The translations under genes and the position numbers were made by a program. DNA of 64,000 bases from assembly GCF_002441655.1 (NCBI RefSeq), contig NZ_JXJU01000003.1:1-64000 (forward strand), read 5' to 3'. Within the stretch, counting starts at the first letter, position 1; each line of letters begins with the position of its first letter. This document shows positions 56,502-64,000 of this stretch, piece by piece. The notes under the pieces are model-generated. The model did no database searches. It was not told the origin of the DNA and saw nothing but the letters and a program-made list of their open reading frames with translations. Source of the stretch: Lactococcus fujiensis JCM 16395. Lineage in GTDB: Bacteria; Bacillota; Bacilli; Lactobacillales; Streptococcaceae.

Positions 56502-58448
56502 TCAGTTCACACCTGTTGGTGTATCATTAAGGGTCCAGATAATTGTTCCTGTGTAGAGCCCGTAGGTTGAATGAACGGTTGAAGGGACAGATAAGGTCAC
56601 GTCGGTTTGAGCAGATGAAAGCGTGATTAAGGACATTCCCATTCCATTGTTAGCTGTTGCTGTTGCAACACTGACAGGAATAGAATCGGTAGATAAAGTG
56701 GCTGCAGCCTGCGTCGTCTGTGTATAATCTTGACCTGTTACAGAAACACCACTCATATTAATTGTTGCACCGGAAAGCGTTGGCCAAGCCGCTGCTGTAC
56801 TAGGTAATGTACCAGTAAAGGTTAAGTCTGATAAACTCCCCGTAACATTCCATCCGACGCCTGTTCCACGTTCATCAGCTATTTCGATTTGATCAGCTAC
56901 GGCTGCGCCTAAATGAGTAGACTGAGGTGTGTTTTTACCTGTGATCAGGGCATTGGAAGAATTAGCGTATGTTCCATCAGTCGTGTTAAAATCAAGTGCA
57001 TAAGCTGAAGCACCATTGCTAGGGAAACTTCCGGCGGTTGTTGCACCTGTTGCTGCATCGACCACACCAGTCGTAATACTTAAATAACTCCCGACCAAAG
57101 TTACATCGAGACCAGTTGTAGCTGAATTCAGAGCTGTTGTCCCTGTGATTAATAAGGGAGGTGTAAGAATGGTCACACGTCCAAGCGTTTTACTTACGAA
57201 CGCTAATTGAGATGATTGTTGAGGATTGGTGAACCCTTCATACGTAATTCCAATTGCGGAAGTGTCGAGTTGAACGGTTGATAAATTACTCGCTTGAATC
57301 ACGGCTGGTAAAGTTGTGGCTGCTGAAATGGCTGTTGAAACGGTAGCTGTTGAAACGATGTGCCCTAAATCATCAGCGTAATCTGGGAAATAGACATCTT
57401 TTGCCGATGCATTGTAGATGTCACTTGCTGCACCATCGGTTGAGCTAGGCATTAATATCATTGCCTCAAGGGTCATTGTTGTCGGATTGATAACTGCAAC
57501 TTCAGGATATAAAGCTCCTGTATTTCCCTCAGCATTGGCAGGGATGTTACTCAGAGTTGGAATATAGATATACCCTGATTGAGCGTTGATGGTAAAATTT
57601 TGAGCGGCCCAATCGAATTGCTTAGGGGCGGCTGTGATCGTCGTGATTTGAGCGGCTGTCAGTGGTGATGAGGTGCCAATATTAAAGGAATTAGTCAATT
57701 GATTTAAATCCATAATGGACTTTTCAGTTAAAGAAGTTCCCGATATGGACAAATCAAACATTTGATTACTATAGCTAGAAGTTAACGCGTTAGAACTATT
57801 CAAACCACTGCTACTTGTAGCAGTGTAGCCAGAGCCTAGACTGAGTCCCATGATTGTGTTGGAAACGGAGTCATATTTTATTGAGTTGATTCCCCAAATA
57901 CCAGGAATTTGTGCCATTGTTATTGTATTGACAACTGCACCAGTTTCTGGATTTATAACCGAAATTTTAGCATTGTCAGAGACGTAAACATAGCCATTGC
58001 TTGGATCATAACAGGTAGCAAAAGGATAATTTCCCGAGTCAGGGATTGTGGCAACAATGGATTTAGTTGCCAAGTTGATTGTCACAATTGCTCCTGTGGC
58101 ACCCGTCCCATTGATGTTGGTTCCTGTTCGTACACCGACCACCGCAAAACCATCCGGCGCAAAACCATTAGGCACGACTGTCAAAGACCCAACGGTAAGA
58201 CCACCAGGGATAGCGACATATTCTCCGGAAACTGTCGCTTGACTTGAGATATTATATTCTTCAAGATAATCGTTTCCCGTCGAAGCATTAGCCTCTGATA
58301 ACCAAGCATCACCTGTCTGACTGTCATATTGACCATCCACAGGAGTACCCATGTACGTGGTTGAGGCAAAAACCTTATTCTGGCTCTGCCATAATCCAAA
58401 AGAAAAGCATAAAATGACCATAAAAATAAACTGAAATTTGAATCGCAT
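56502..58448 (-). CDS. Secreted WxL-domain cell-surface protein with beta-propeller-like repeats
   Basis: 648 residues from the ATG at 58448 (GGAGG 8 nt upstream). A signal peptide (KFQFIFMVILCFSFGLWQSQNKVFAST) is followed by YVTN/NHL-like repeats (SGNYPFATCYDPSNGYVYVSDNAKISVINPETGAVVNTI), suggesting a beta-propeller. The C-terminus is a WxL domain with both motifs, RGTGVGWNVTGSLSDLTF and TGTIIWTLNDTP; such domains bind peptidoglycan non-covalently. Rich in Ser, Thr, Ala and Gly. No DUF916 or LPXTG partner genes adjoin it, unlike usual WxL clusters. It interrupts the spc operon in reverse orientation. Ligand unknown, probably adhesion. Confidence 0.83.
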   Translation of the reverse strand: MRFKFQFIFMVILCFSFGLWQSQNKVFASTTYMGTPVDGQYDSQTGDAWLSEANASTGNDYLEEYNISSQATVSGEYVAIPGGLTVGSLTVVPNGFAPDGFAVVGVRTGTNINGTGATGAIVTINLATKSIVATIPDSGNYPFATCYDPSNGYVYVSDNAKISVINPETGAVVNTITMAQIPGIWGINSIKYDSVSNTIMGLSLGSGYTATSSSGLNSSNALTSSYSNQMFDLSISGTSLTEKSIMDLNQLTNSFNIGTSSPLTAAQITTITAAPKQFDWAAQNFTINAQSGYIYIPTLSNIPANAEGNTGALYPEVAVINPTTMTLEAMILMPSSTDGAASDIYNASAKDVYFPDYADDLGHIVSTATVSTAISAATTLPAVIQASNLSTVQLDTSAIGITYEGFTNPQQSSQLAFVSKTLGRVTILTPPLLITGTTALNSATTGLDVTLVGSYLSITTGVVDAATGATTAGSFPSNGASAYALDFNTTDGTYANSSNALITGKNTPQSTHLGAAVADQIEIADERGTGVGWNVTGSLSDLTFTGTLPSTAAAWPTLSGATINMSGVSVTGQDYTQTTQAAATLSTDSIPVSVATATANNGMGMSLITLSSAQTDVTLSVPSTVHSTYGLYTGTIIWTLNDTPTGVN

Positions 58449-58480
58449 GTTTAACCTCCGAACCAAAGAATATTCTTAAG

Positions 58481-58729
58481 TCATATTATAGCACTCGCGT
58501 ACGTTATTTACTACATATGAAGATAGGATATTAATGAAAGCTCTAAAAGAAACGATGAGTAAAAGGATCCAAAACAGAAATAGCTTGCATATTATCAAGT
58601 AATTTAGTAAAATAGGAGAGGTCCTGTTTTATGGGACAAAATAAAATAATGCGCATCAGCGAGTAAGTTTTTCAAGTTCCTTACCTGAAAAACAAGCGTA
58701 AGCAGGGTGCGAAATAAGGAGAAACACTC
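58481..58729 (+). promoter_or_regulatory. WxL / rplO divergent intergenic region
   Basis: On the minus strand TATAAT near 58489-58484 serves the WxL gene. On the plus strand TAGTAAAAT near 58605-58613 is a likely -10 for rplO, followed by a structured leader: GTCC/GGGAC (58621-58637) and GTTTTTCA/TGAAAAAC (58667-58693). Confidence 0.5.
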
Positions 58730-59185
58730 ATGAAACTTCATGAAATGAAAGCTGCAGAAGGCAGCCGTCACGTAAAAAATCGCGTAGGTCGCGGAACTTC
58801 ATCTGGTAATGGTAAAACATCTGGCCGTGGACAAAAAGGGCAAAAAGCTCGTTCAGGTGGATCAATCCGTCCAGGATTTGAAGGTGGACAAACTCCATTG
58901 TTCCGTCGTATGCCAAAACGTGGATTCTTGAACGTCAACCGTAAAGAATATGCTGTTATTAACCTCGATGTTTTGAACAAACTTGAAGACGGTGCAACTG
59001 TTTCTGTTGAAACTCTTAAAGCTGCTAAAATCATCAAAGATGTTAAAGATGGCGTTAAAGTTCTTGCAAACGGTGAATTGACTGCTAAAAACTTGACTGT
59101 TGATGTTGCTAAAGTATCTGCTGCTGCTAAAGCTGCAATCGAAGCAAATGGCGGAAAAGTTGTTGTAGCTGCTGAAGCTGAATAA
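58730..59185 (+). CDS. rplO: 50S ribosomal protein L15
   Basis: 151 residues ([66 protein letters not shown]). Restarts the spc cluster after the insertion, from its own leader. AAGGAGAAAC ribosome site. Confidence 0.98.
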   Translation: MKLHEMKAAEGSRHVKNRVGRGTSSGNGKTSGRGQKGQKARSGGSIRPGFEGGQTPLFRRMPKRGFLNVNRKEYAVINLDVLNKLEDGATVSVETLKAAKIIKDVKDGVKVLANGELTAKNLTVDVAKVSAAAKAAIEANGGKVVVAAEAE

Positions 59186-59190
59186 TTAAT

Positions 59191-59309
59191 TAACGGTTGA
59201 ACTTTTCAACCGTTTATTGACATTTTGACTAATCTAAAAATTTCCAATTTATTAGATTCTGTCAAATTGAAAAGGCCTTGAATTTCAAAGCTTACTCAAT
59301 TTGACAGAA
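59191..59309 (+). promoter_or_regulatory. Large stem-loops in the secY leader
   Basis: First hairpin AACGGTTGAA/TTCAACCGTT (59191-59213). Second, a 14-bp perfect stem TTCTGTCAAATTGA (59257-59270) and TCAATTTGACAGAA (59296-59309) enclosing TTGAA-T-TTCAA. Neither has a T tract. Possible translational control or RNase III site for secY. Confidence 0.6.
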
Positions 59310-59341
59310 CAAATTAACAAAAAATAGCTTAAGGAGGGGAA

Positions 59342-60667
59342 ATGTTTTTTAAAACCCTTAAAGAAGCACTTAAAGTAAAAGATGTACGTGCGAGAATCAT
59401 GTTTACTATTTTTATTCTTTTTGTGTTCCGTCTTGGTGCGCATATAACCGTTCCGGGGATTAACGTTACCAATTTAAACAATCTGAGTGACCTACCATTC
59501 TTGAACATGATGAATTTGGTTTCAGGAAATGCCATGCAAAACTATTCTCTCTTTGCAATGGGAGTCTCTCCCTATATTACAGCTTCAATCATTGTTCAAC
59601 TTTTACAAATGGATATTTTGCCAGTCTTTGTTGAGTGGTCAAAACAAGGGGAAGTTGGACGCCGGAAGTCTAATCAAGCAACACGTTACATTACTTTGGT
59701 TCTTGCTATGGCTCAATCAATTGGGATCACAGCTGGTTTCCAAGCGATGGCTGGCACTGGTGCGAACATTGTAAAAACACCCAACCTACAAACCTATTTG
59801 ATGATCGGTGTAATTCTGACCACTGGTTCAATGATTGTGACTTGGATGGGTGAACAAATCAATGAAAAAGGATTTGGTTCAGGTGTTTCTGTAATTATCT
59901 TTGCGGGTATTGTTTCCGGTATTCCAAGTGCAATCCAATCCGTTTACGTTGAGAAGTTTGAAAACGTTCGTCCGTCACAAATTCCAATGTCTTGGTTATT
60001 CGTTGTTGGTTTGATTGTAGCAAGCGTTTTGATTATCTACATCACAACCTATGTTCAACAAGCTGAGCGGAAAGTTCCAATTCAATACACGAAATTAACA
60101 CAAGGTGCGCCTACTAGCTCATACTTGCCACTCCGTGTCAACCCTGCTGGGGTTATTCCAGTTATCTTCGCCGGTTCAATTACAACAGCTCCAGCAACGA
60201 TTTTGTCATTTATTCAAAAGGCAAATGGAAACTCAATTGGCTGGTTAAATACGTTGCAAGCGGCGCTTTCCTACAACACGTGGACAGGGATGTTGTTCTA
60301 CGCATTATTGATTGTTCTCTTTACCTTCTTCTATTCATTTGTTCAAGTGAATCCAGAGAAGATGTCAGAAAACCTTCAAAAACAAGGCTCTTATATTCCT
60401 TCAGTTCGACCAGGTAAAGGAACTGAAAAATATATTTCACGTCTCTTGATGCGTTTGGCAACAGTTGGTGCCCTTTTCCTTGGCTTGATTTCAATCATTC
60501 CAATTGCAGCACAAAATATTTGGGGCTTACCAAAAATCGTTGCACTTGGTGGTACATCACTGTTGATTTTGATTCAAGTTGCAATTCAAGCTGTAAAACA
60601 ACTAGAAGGTTACCTTTACAAAAAGAATTATACTGGATTCTTGGATAATCCAATTGAAAATGCATAA
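59342..60667 (+). CDS. secY: Preprotein translocase channel subunit SecY
   Basis: 441 residues, ten membrane segments, starting MFFKTLKEALKVKDVRARIMFTIFILFVFRLGAHITVPGIN. Contains the plug region and the large cytoplasmic loops (YVQQAERKVPIQYTK; SVRPGKGTEKYISRLL) that meet SecA and the ribosome. It pairs with SecE, encoded upstream in this window. AAGGAGGGGAA gives a strong start. Confidence 0.98.
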   Translation: MFFKTLKEALKVKDVRARIMFTIFILFVFRLGAHITVPGINVTNLNNLSDLPFLNMMNLVSGNAMQNYSLFAMGVSPYITASIIVQLLQMDILPVFVEWSKQGEVGRRKSNQATRYITLVLAMAQSIGITAGFQAMAGTGANIVKTPNLQTYLMIGVILTTGSMIVTWMGEQINEKGFGSGVSVIIFAGIVSGIPSAIQSVYVEKFENVRPSQIPMSWLFVVGLIVASVLIIYITTYVQQAERKVPIQYTKLTQGAPTSSYLPLRVNPAGVIPVIFAGSITTAPATILSFIQKANGNSIGWLNTLQAALSYNTWTGMLFYALLIVLFTFFYSFVQVNPEKMSENLQKQGSYIPSVRPGKGTEKYISRLLMRLATVGALFLGLISIIPIAAQNIWGLPKIVALGGTSLLILIQVAIQAVKQLEGYLYKKNYTGFLDNPIENA

Positions 60668-60693
60668 AAATCTTGCTTCGGCAAGGTTTTTCT
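60666..60693 (+). terminator. secY terminator with UUCG loop
   Basis: CTTGC-TTCG-GCAAG extended by AAT/GTT, followed by TTTTTC. Read-through or a promoter near 60720 would be needed for adk. Confidence 0.85.
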
Positions 60694-60731
60694 TTATTTT
60701 TAGTTGAAAATAAGCTAAAATAGGTAAGTAA

Positions 60732-61433
<702 letters not shown>

Positions 61434-61435
61434 AA

Positions 61436-61462
61436 AAGAAAGTCATTTGATGGCTTTTTTCT
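61436..61462 (+). terminator. adk terminator
   Basis: AAAGTCAT (61439-61446) pairs with ATGGCTTT (61450-61457, one G-T), flanked by A and T runs. Confidence 0.82.
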
Positions 61463-61570
61463 CTTTCACAGCAAAACACGCGAAAGTATTGTCATGATTG
61501 AAAAAATGATAAAAATCGCCTTCTTTTTTGACTTAGGGCTGAAAAATAAAGGTTTTAAAAGAACAAAGAC

Positions 61571-61599
61571 TTGCTAAAAAATTCCAAAAGTGATATAAT
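61571..61599 (+). promoter_or_regulatory. infA promoter
   Basis: TTGCTA (61571-61576), 17-bp spacer, TATAAT (61594-61599) with TGA upstream. Confidence 0.78.
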
Positions 61600-61663
61600 A
61601 TACAAGTCCGACTTTTTAGATACCTATGTATCTTGCGGAGAATTTTTAAGGAGGTACTTTTGC

Positions 61664-61882
61664 TTGGCAAAAGATGATGTAATTGAAGTAGACGGCAAAG
61701 TCGTAGATACAATGCCGAATGCAATGTTCACAGTTGAACTCGAAAATGGTCACCAAGTATTGGCTACGATTTCAGGTAAAATTCGTAAGAATTATATCCG
61801 TATCTTACCTGGCGATAAAGTTCAAGTTGAACTTTCACCATACGATTTGACGCGTGGACGTATTACTTACCGATTTAAGTAA
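61664..61882 (+). CDS. infA: Translation initiation factor IF-1
   Basis: 72 residues from the TTG at 61664, the exact family length ([72 protein letters not shown]). AAGGAGG lies 9 nt upstream; the longer frame from 61571 crosses the promoter and is rejected. Begins the alpha-operon part of the cluster. Confidence 0.97.
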
Positions 61883-61935
61883 TTTGGACATTCATTGAGT
61901 GCGTATGCACAGTAACCTATAGAAAGGAAGACACA

Positions 61936-62052
61936 ATGAAAGTAAGACCATCAGTTAAACCAATCTGCGAATACTGTAAAGTAATTCGTCGTAACGGTCG
62001 TGTAATGGTAATTTGCCCTGTAAATCCAAAACACAAACAACGTCAGGGATAG
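61936..62052 (+). CDS. rpmJ: 50S ribosomal protein L36, zinc-binding form
   Basis: 38 residues ([38 protein letters not shown]) with the C-x2-C-x12-C-x4-H zinc site, so a C+ form like L33 and S14 here. GAAAGGAAG ribosome site. Confidence 0.97.
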   Translation: MKVRPSVKPICEYCKVIRRNGRVMVICPVNPKHKQRQG

Positions 62053-62069
62053 AAAGGAAATAAATAAAT

Positions 62070-62435
62070 ATGGCTCGTTTTGCTGGAGTTGATATTCCAA
62101 ACGAAAAACGTATTGTTATTTCATTGACATATGTTTTCGGTATTGGACTTAAAACATCTCAACAAGTACTTGCAGCTGCTGGAGTTTCAGAAGATGTACG
62201 TACTAAAGATCTCACAACTGATCAAGAAGACGCTATTCGTCGCGAACTTGACGGCTTGAAACTTGAAGGTGACTTACGTCGTGAAGTTAACCTTAACATC
62301 AAACGTTTGATGGAAATCGGTAGCTACCGTGGTATGCGTCACCGTCGTGGACTTCCTACACGTGGACAAAATACTAAAAATAATGCACGCACTCGTAAGG
62401 GTCCTGCTAAATCAATCGCTGGTAAGAAAAAATAA
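62070..62435 (+). CDS. rpsM: 30S ribosomal protein S13
   Basis: 121 residues ([34 protein letters not shown]...[35 protein letters not shown]). Contacts S19 and P-site tRNA. GAAAGGAAA ribosome site. Confidence 0.98.
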   Translation: MARFAGVDIPNEKRIVISLTYVFGIGLKTSQQVLAAAGVSEDVRTKDLTTDQEDAIRRELDGLKLEGDLRREVNLNIKRLMEIGSYRGMRHRRGLPTRGQNTKNNARTRKGPAKSIAGKKK

Positions 62436-62453
62436 TTATAGAAAGGAGTTAAA

Positions 62454-62837
62454 ATGCCAAAAATTACACGTAAACGTCGTGTTAAGAAAAATGTTGAATC
62501 AGGTATCGTTCATATCCAATCTACATTTAACAACACTATTGTCATGATTACAGACGTTCATGGTAACGCTCTTGCTTGGTCATCAGCCGGTGCTCTTGGG
62601 TTCAAAGGTTCTAAAAAATCTACACCATTCGCCGCTCAAATGGCTTCTGAAGCTGCTGCTAAAGCTGCTCAAGATCAAGGGTTGAAAACAGTATCTGTTA
62701 CAGTTAAAGGACCTGGTTCAGGTCGTGAATCAGCTATCCGCGCACTCGCTGCAGCTGGCCTTAACGTAACTTCTATTTCTGATGTGACTCCTGTACCTCA
62801 CAACGGTGCACGTCCTCCAAAACGTCGTCGTGTATAA
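62454..62837 (+). CDS. rpsK: 30S ribosomal protein S11
   Basis: 127 residues ([47 protein letters not shown]...[18 protein letters not shown]). Platform protein near the mRNA exit. GAAAGGAG ribosome site. Confidence 0.98.
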   Translation: MPKITRKRRVKKNVESGIVHIQSTFNNTIVMITDVHGNALAWSSAGALGFKGSKKSTPFAAQMASEAAAKAAQDQGLKTVSVTVKGPGSGRESAIRALAAAGLNVTSISDVTPVPHNGARPPKRRRV

Positions 62838-62885
62838 TTAGTCACTCTTGTCGCTAAACACTTTTTGTTTTAGAGGAGAATATAC

Positions 62886-63824
62886 ATGATTGAGTTTGAA
62901 AAACCAAAAATTACAAAATTTGACGAAACAGATAATTACGGAAAATTTGTTGTCGAACCACTTGAACGTGGTTACGGAACAACTTTAGGTAACTCATTGC
63001 GTCGTGTTCTTTTGTCATCATTGCCTGGTGCTGCAGTTACTTCAGTGCAAATTGAAGGTGTTCAACACGAATTTGCAACTATTCCAGGTGTACGTGAAGA
63101 TGTCATCCAAATCGTTCTTGCGATTAAAGGAATTGCCATCAAATCTTACGTAGGCTCTGATAAACAAATTGAACTTGATGTAACAGGTCCTATGGCTGTT
63201 ACTGCCGGCGATATCTTGACTGATAGTGACATCGAAATCGTCAATAAAGACCATTACTTGTTCACAATTGCAGCAGGTCATTCAATGCGCGCTGTCATGA
63301 CAGTTAAAAAAGGTTATGGCTACGTCCCTGCTGACGAAAATAAAGTTGAAGGTACTCCAATTGGTACAATTGCTGTAGATTCAATTTACACACCAGTAAG
63401 TAAAGTAAATTATCAAGTTGAACCTGCCCGTGTTGGTGGAAATTCTAATTTTGATAAATTGACACTTGAAATTACTACAAACGGTACAATCGTTCCAGAA
63501 GAAGCTCTTTCACTCTCTGCAAAAATCTTAACAGATCATTTGAATTTGTTTGTTGATTTATCAGAAGCAGCTCAAGAAGCTGAAACACTCGTTGTTAAAG
63601 AAGAAGTTAAATCTGAACGTGTGCTTGATAAAATTATTGAAGAAATGGACTTCTCAGTTCGTGCTTACAATGGTTTGAAACGCGCAGGTATCAACACAGT
63701 TGCTGATATTGTTGAAATGAGCGAAGCTGACATGATTAAAGTCAAGAACCTCGGACACAAATCAGTAGAAGAAGTCAAAGTTAAATTGACTGAATTGGGA
63801 CTTTCCCTTAAAAAAAGAAAATAA
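62886..63824 (+). CDS. rpoA: RNA polymerase alpha subunit
   Basis: 312 residues. N-terminal dimerisation domain ([39 protein letters not shown]) and C-terminal DNA-binding domain with two HhH elements ([48 protein letters not shown]). GAGGAGAATATAC precedes the ATG. Standard place between rpsK and rplQ. Confidence 0.98.
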   Translation: MIEFEKPKITKFDETDNYGKFVVEPLERGYGTTLGNSLRRVLLSSLPGAAVTSVQIEGVQHEFATIPGVREDVIQIVLAIKGIAIKSYVGSDKQIELDVTGPMAVTAGDILTDSDIEIVNKDHYLFTIAAGHSMRAVMTVKKGYGYVPADENKVEGTPIGTIAVDSIYTPVSKVNYQVEPARVGGNSNFDKLTLEITTNGTIVPEEALSLSAKILTDHLNLFVDLSEAAQEAETLVVKEEVKSERVLDKIIEEMDFSVRAYNGLKRAGINTVADIVEMSEADMIKVKNLGHKSVEEVKVKLTELGLSLKKRK

Positions 63825-63841
63825 AATAAGGAGGAGACAAA

Positions 63842-64000
63842 ATGAGCAATCGTAAACTCGGACGTACATCTTCACAACGTAAAGCAATGTTGCGTGACTT
63901 GACAACTGATCTTATCATCAATGAAAACATCTACACAACTGAAGCGCGCGCTAAAGAAGTTCGTCGTACTGTTGAAAAAATGATTACACTTGGTAAAAAA
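63842..64000 (+). CDS. rplQ: 50S ribosomal protein L17 (partial, cut by window end)
   Basis: First 53 residues ([53 protein letters not shown]). AAGGAGGAG precedes the ATG. The frame is open at the window end; nothing suggests a broken gene. Confidence 0.96.
   Translation, partial: MSNRKLGRTSSQRKAMLRDLTTDLIINENIYTTEARAKEVRRTVEKMITLGKK

Noticed and set aside
63288-63297. TGTCATGACA in rpoA
   Set aside because: Lacks the 4-nt spacer of the repeated motif; a 10-bp palindrome of this kind is expected by chance.

Overview
The window reads as a low-GC Gram-positive chromosome of the genus Lactococcus. The grounds are the ZitR-ZitS-ZitQ-ZitP zinc operon with its TTAACYRGTTAA-type operators, the neighbour sets pbp2A...rpmG-secE-nusG and yajC-uppS-cdsA-rseP-proS-polC, CpoA-like glycolipid synthases, and an unusually long PolC. 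The species is not resolved. No insertion sequence, prophage or CRISPR array was seen.

Layout. 0-8 kb: polA, two paralogous mini membrane proteins, an EndA-like nuclease, a CoA-binding protein, an MFS transporter, a DUF975 membrane protein and tgt. 8.3-12.3 kb: a structured leader plus tRNA-Thr(CGU), an unknown acidic protein, a eukaryote-type glycogen branching enzyme, a TrmN6-like methyltransferase and a DUF1797 protein. 12.3-16 kb (minus strand): two GT4 glycolipid synthases and htrA. 16.1-16.3 kb: a cluster of DnaA-box-like 9-mers between htrA and rlmH. 16.4-19.3 kb: rlmH, an AlkD-like glycosylase and an ABC transporter. 19.3-29.6 kb: yajC, uppS, cdsA, rseP, proS and polC, an envelope, translation and replication block. 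29.7-33.3 kb: a complete comGA-GG competence pilus operon; comGG seems to use an ATT start. 33.3-36.3 kb: zitRSQP zinc uptake. 36.2-42.7 kb: an RluA-type pseudouridine synthase, pbp2A, oatA, rpmG, secE and nusG. 42.8-46.6 kb: a MATE transporter, mscL and a DPE2-like malQ. 46.8-64 kb: the S10-spc-alpha ribosomal cluster from rpsJ to rplQ (cut by the window end).

The ribosomal cluster is unusually broken up. It has structured or promoter-bearing gaps at rplB/rpsS, rplN/rplX, rpsN/rpsH, rplF/rplR and rplO/secY. A reverse-oriented gene for a secreted WxL-domain protein sits between rpmD and rplO. The internal terminator and fully consensus promoter before rpsH, and the bidirectional terminator after rpmD, suggest it is transcribed as several units.

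Three window-wide signals stand out. (1) The inverted repeat TGTCA-N4-TGACA occurs 13 times against about 0.06 expected by base composition, inside genes, at promoters and as terminator stems. (2) Several genes (polA, the nuclease, trmN6, the RluA-type gene, probably comGA) have a -10 box ending 6-7 nt before an ATG that has no Shine-Dalgarno, which predicts leaderless mRNAs. (3) DnaA-box-like sequences cluster beside rlmH-htrA with no dnaA gene in the window.
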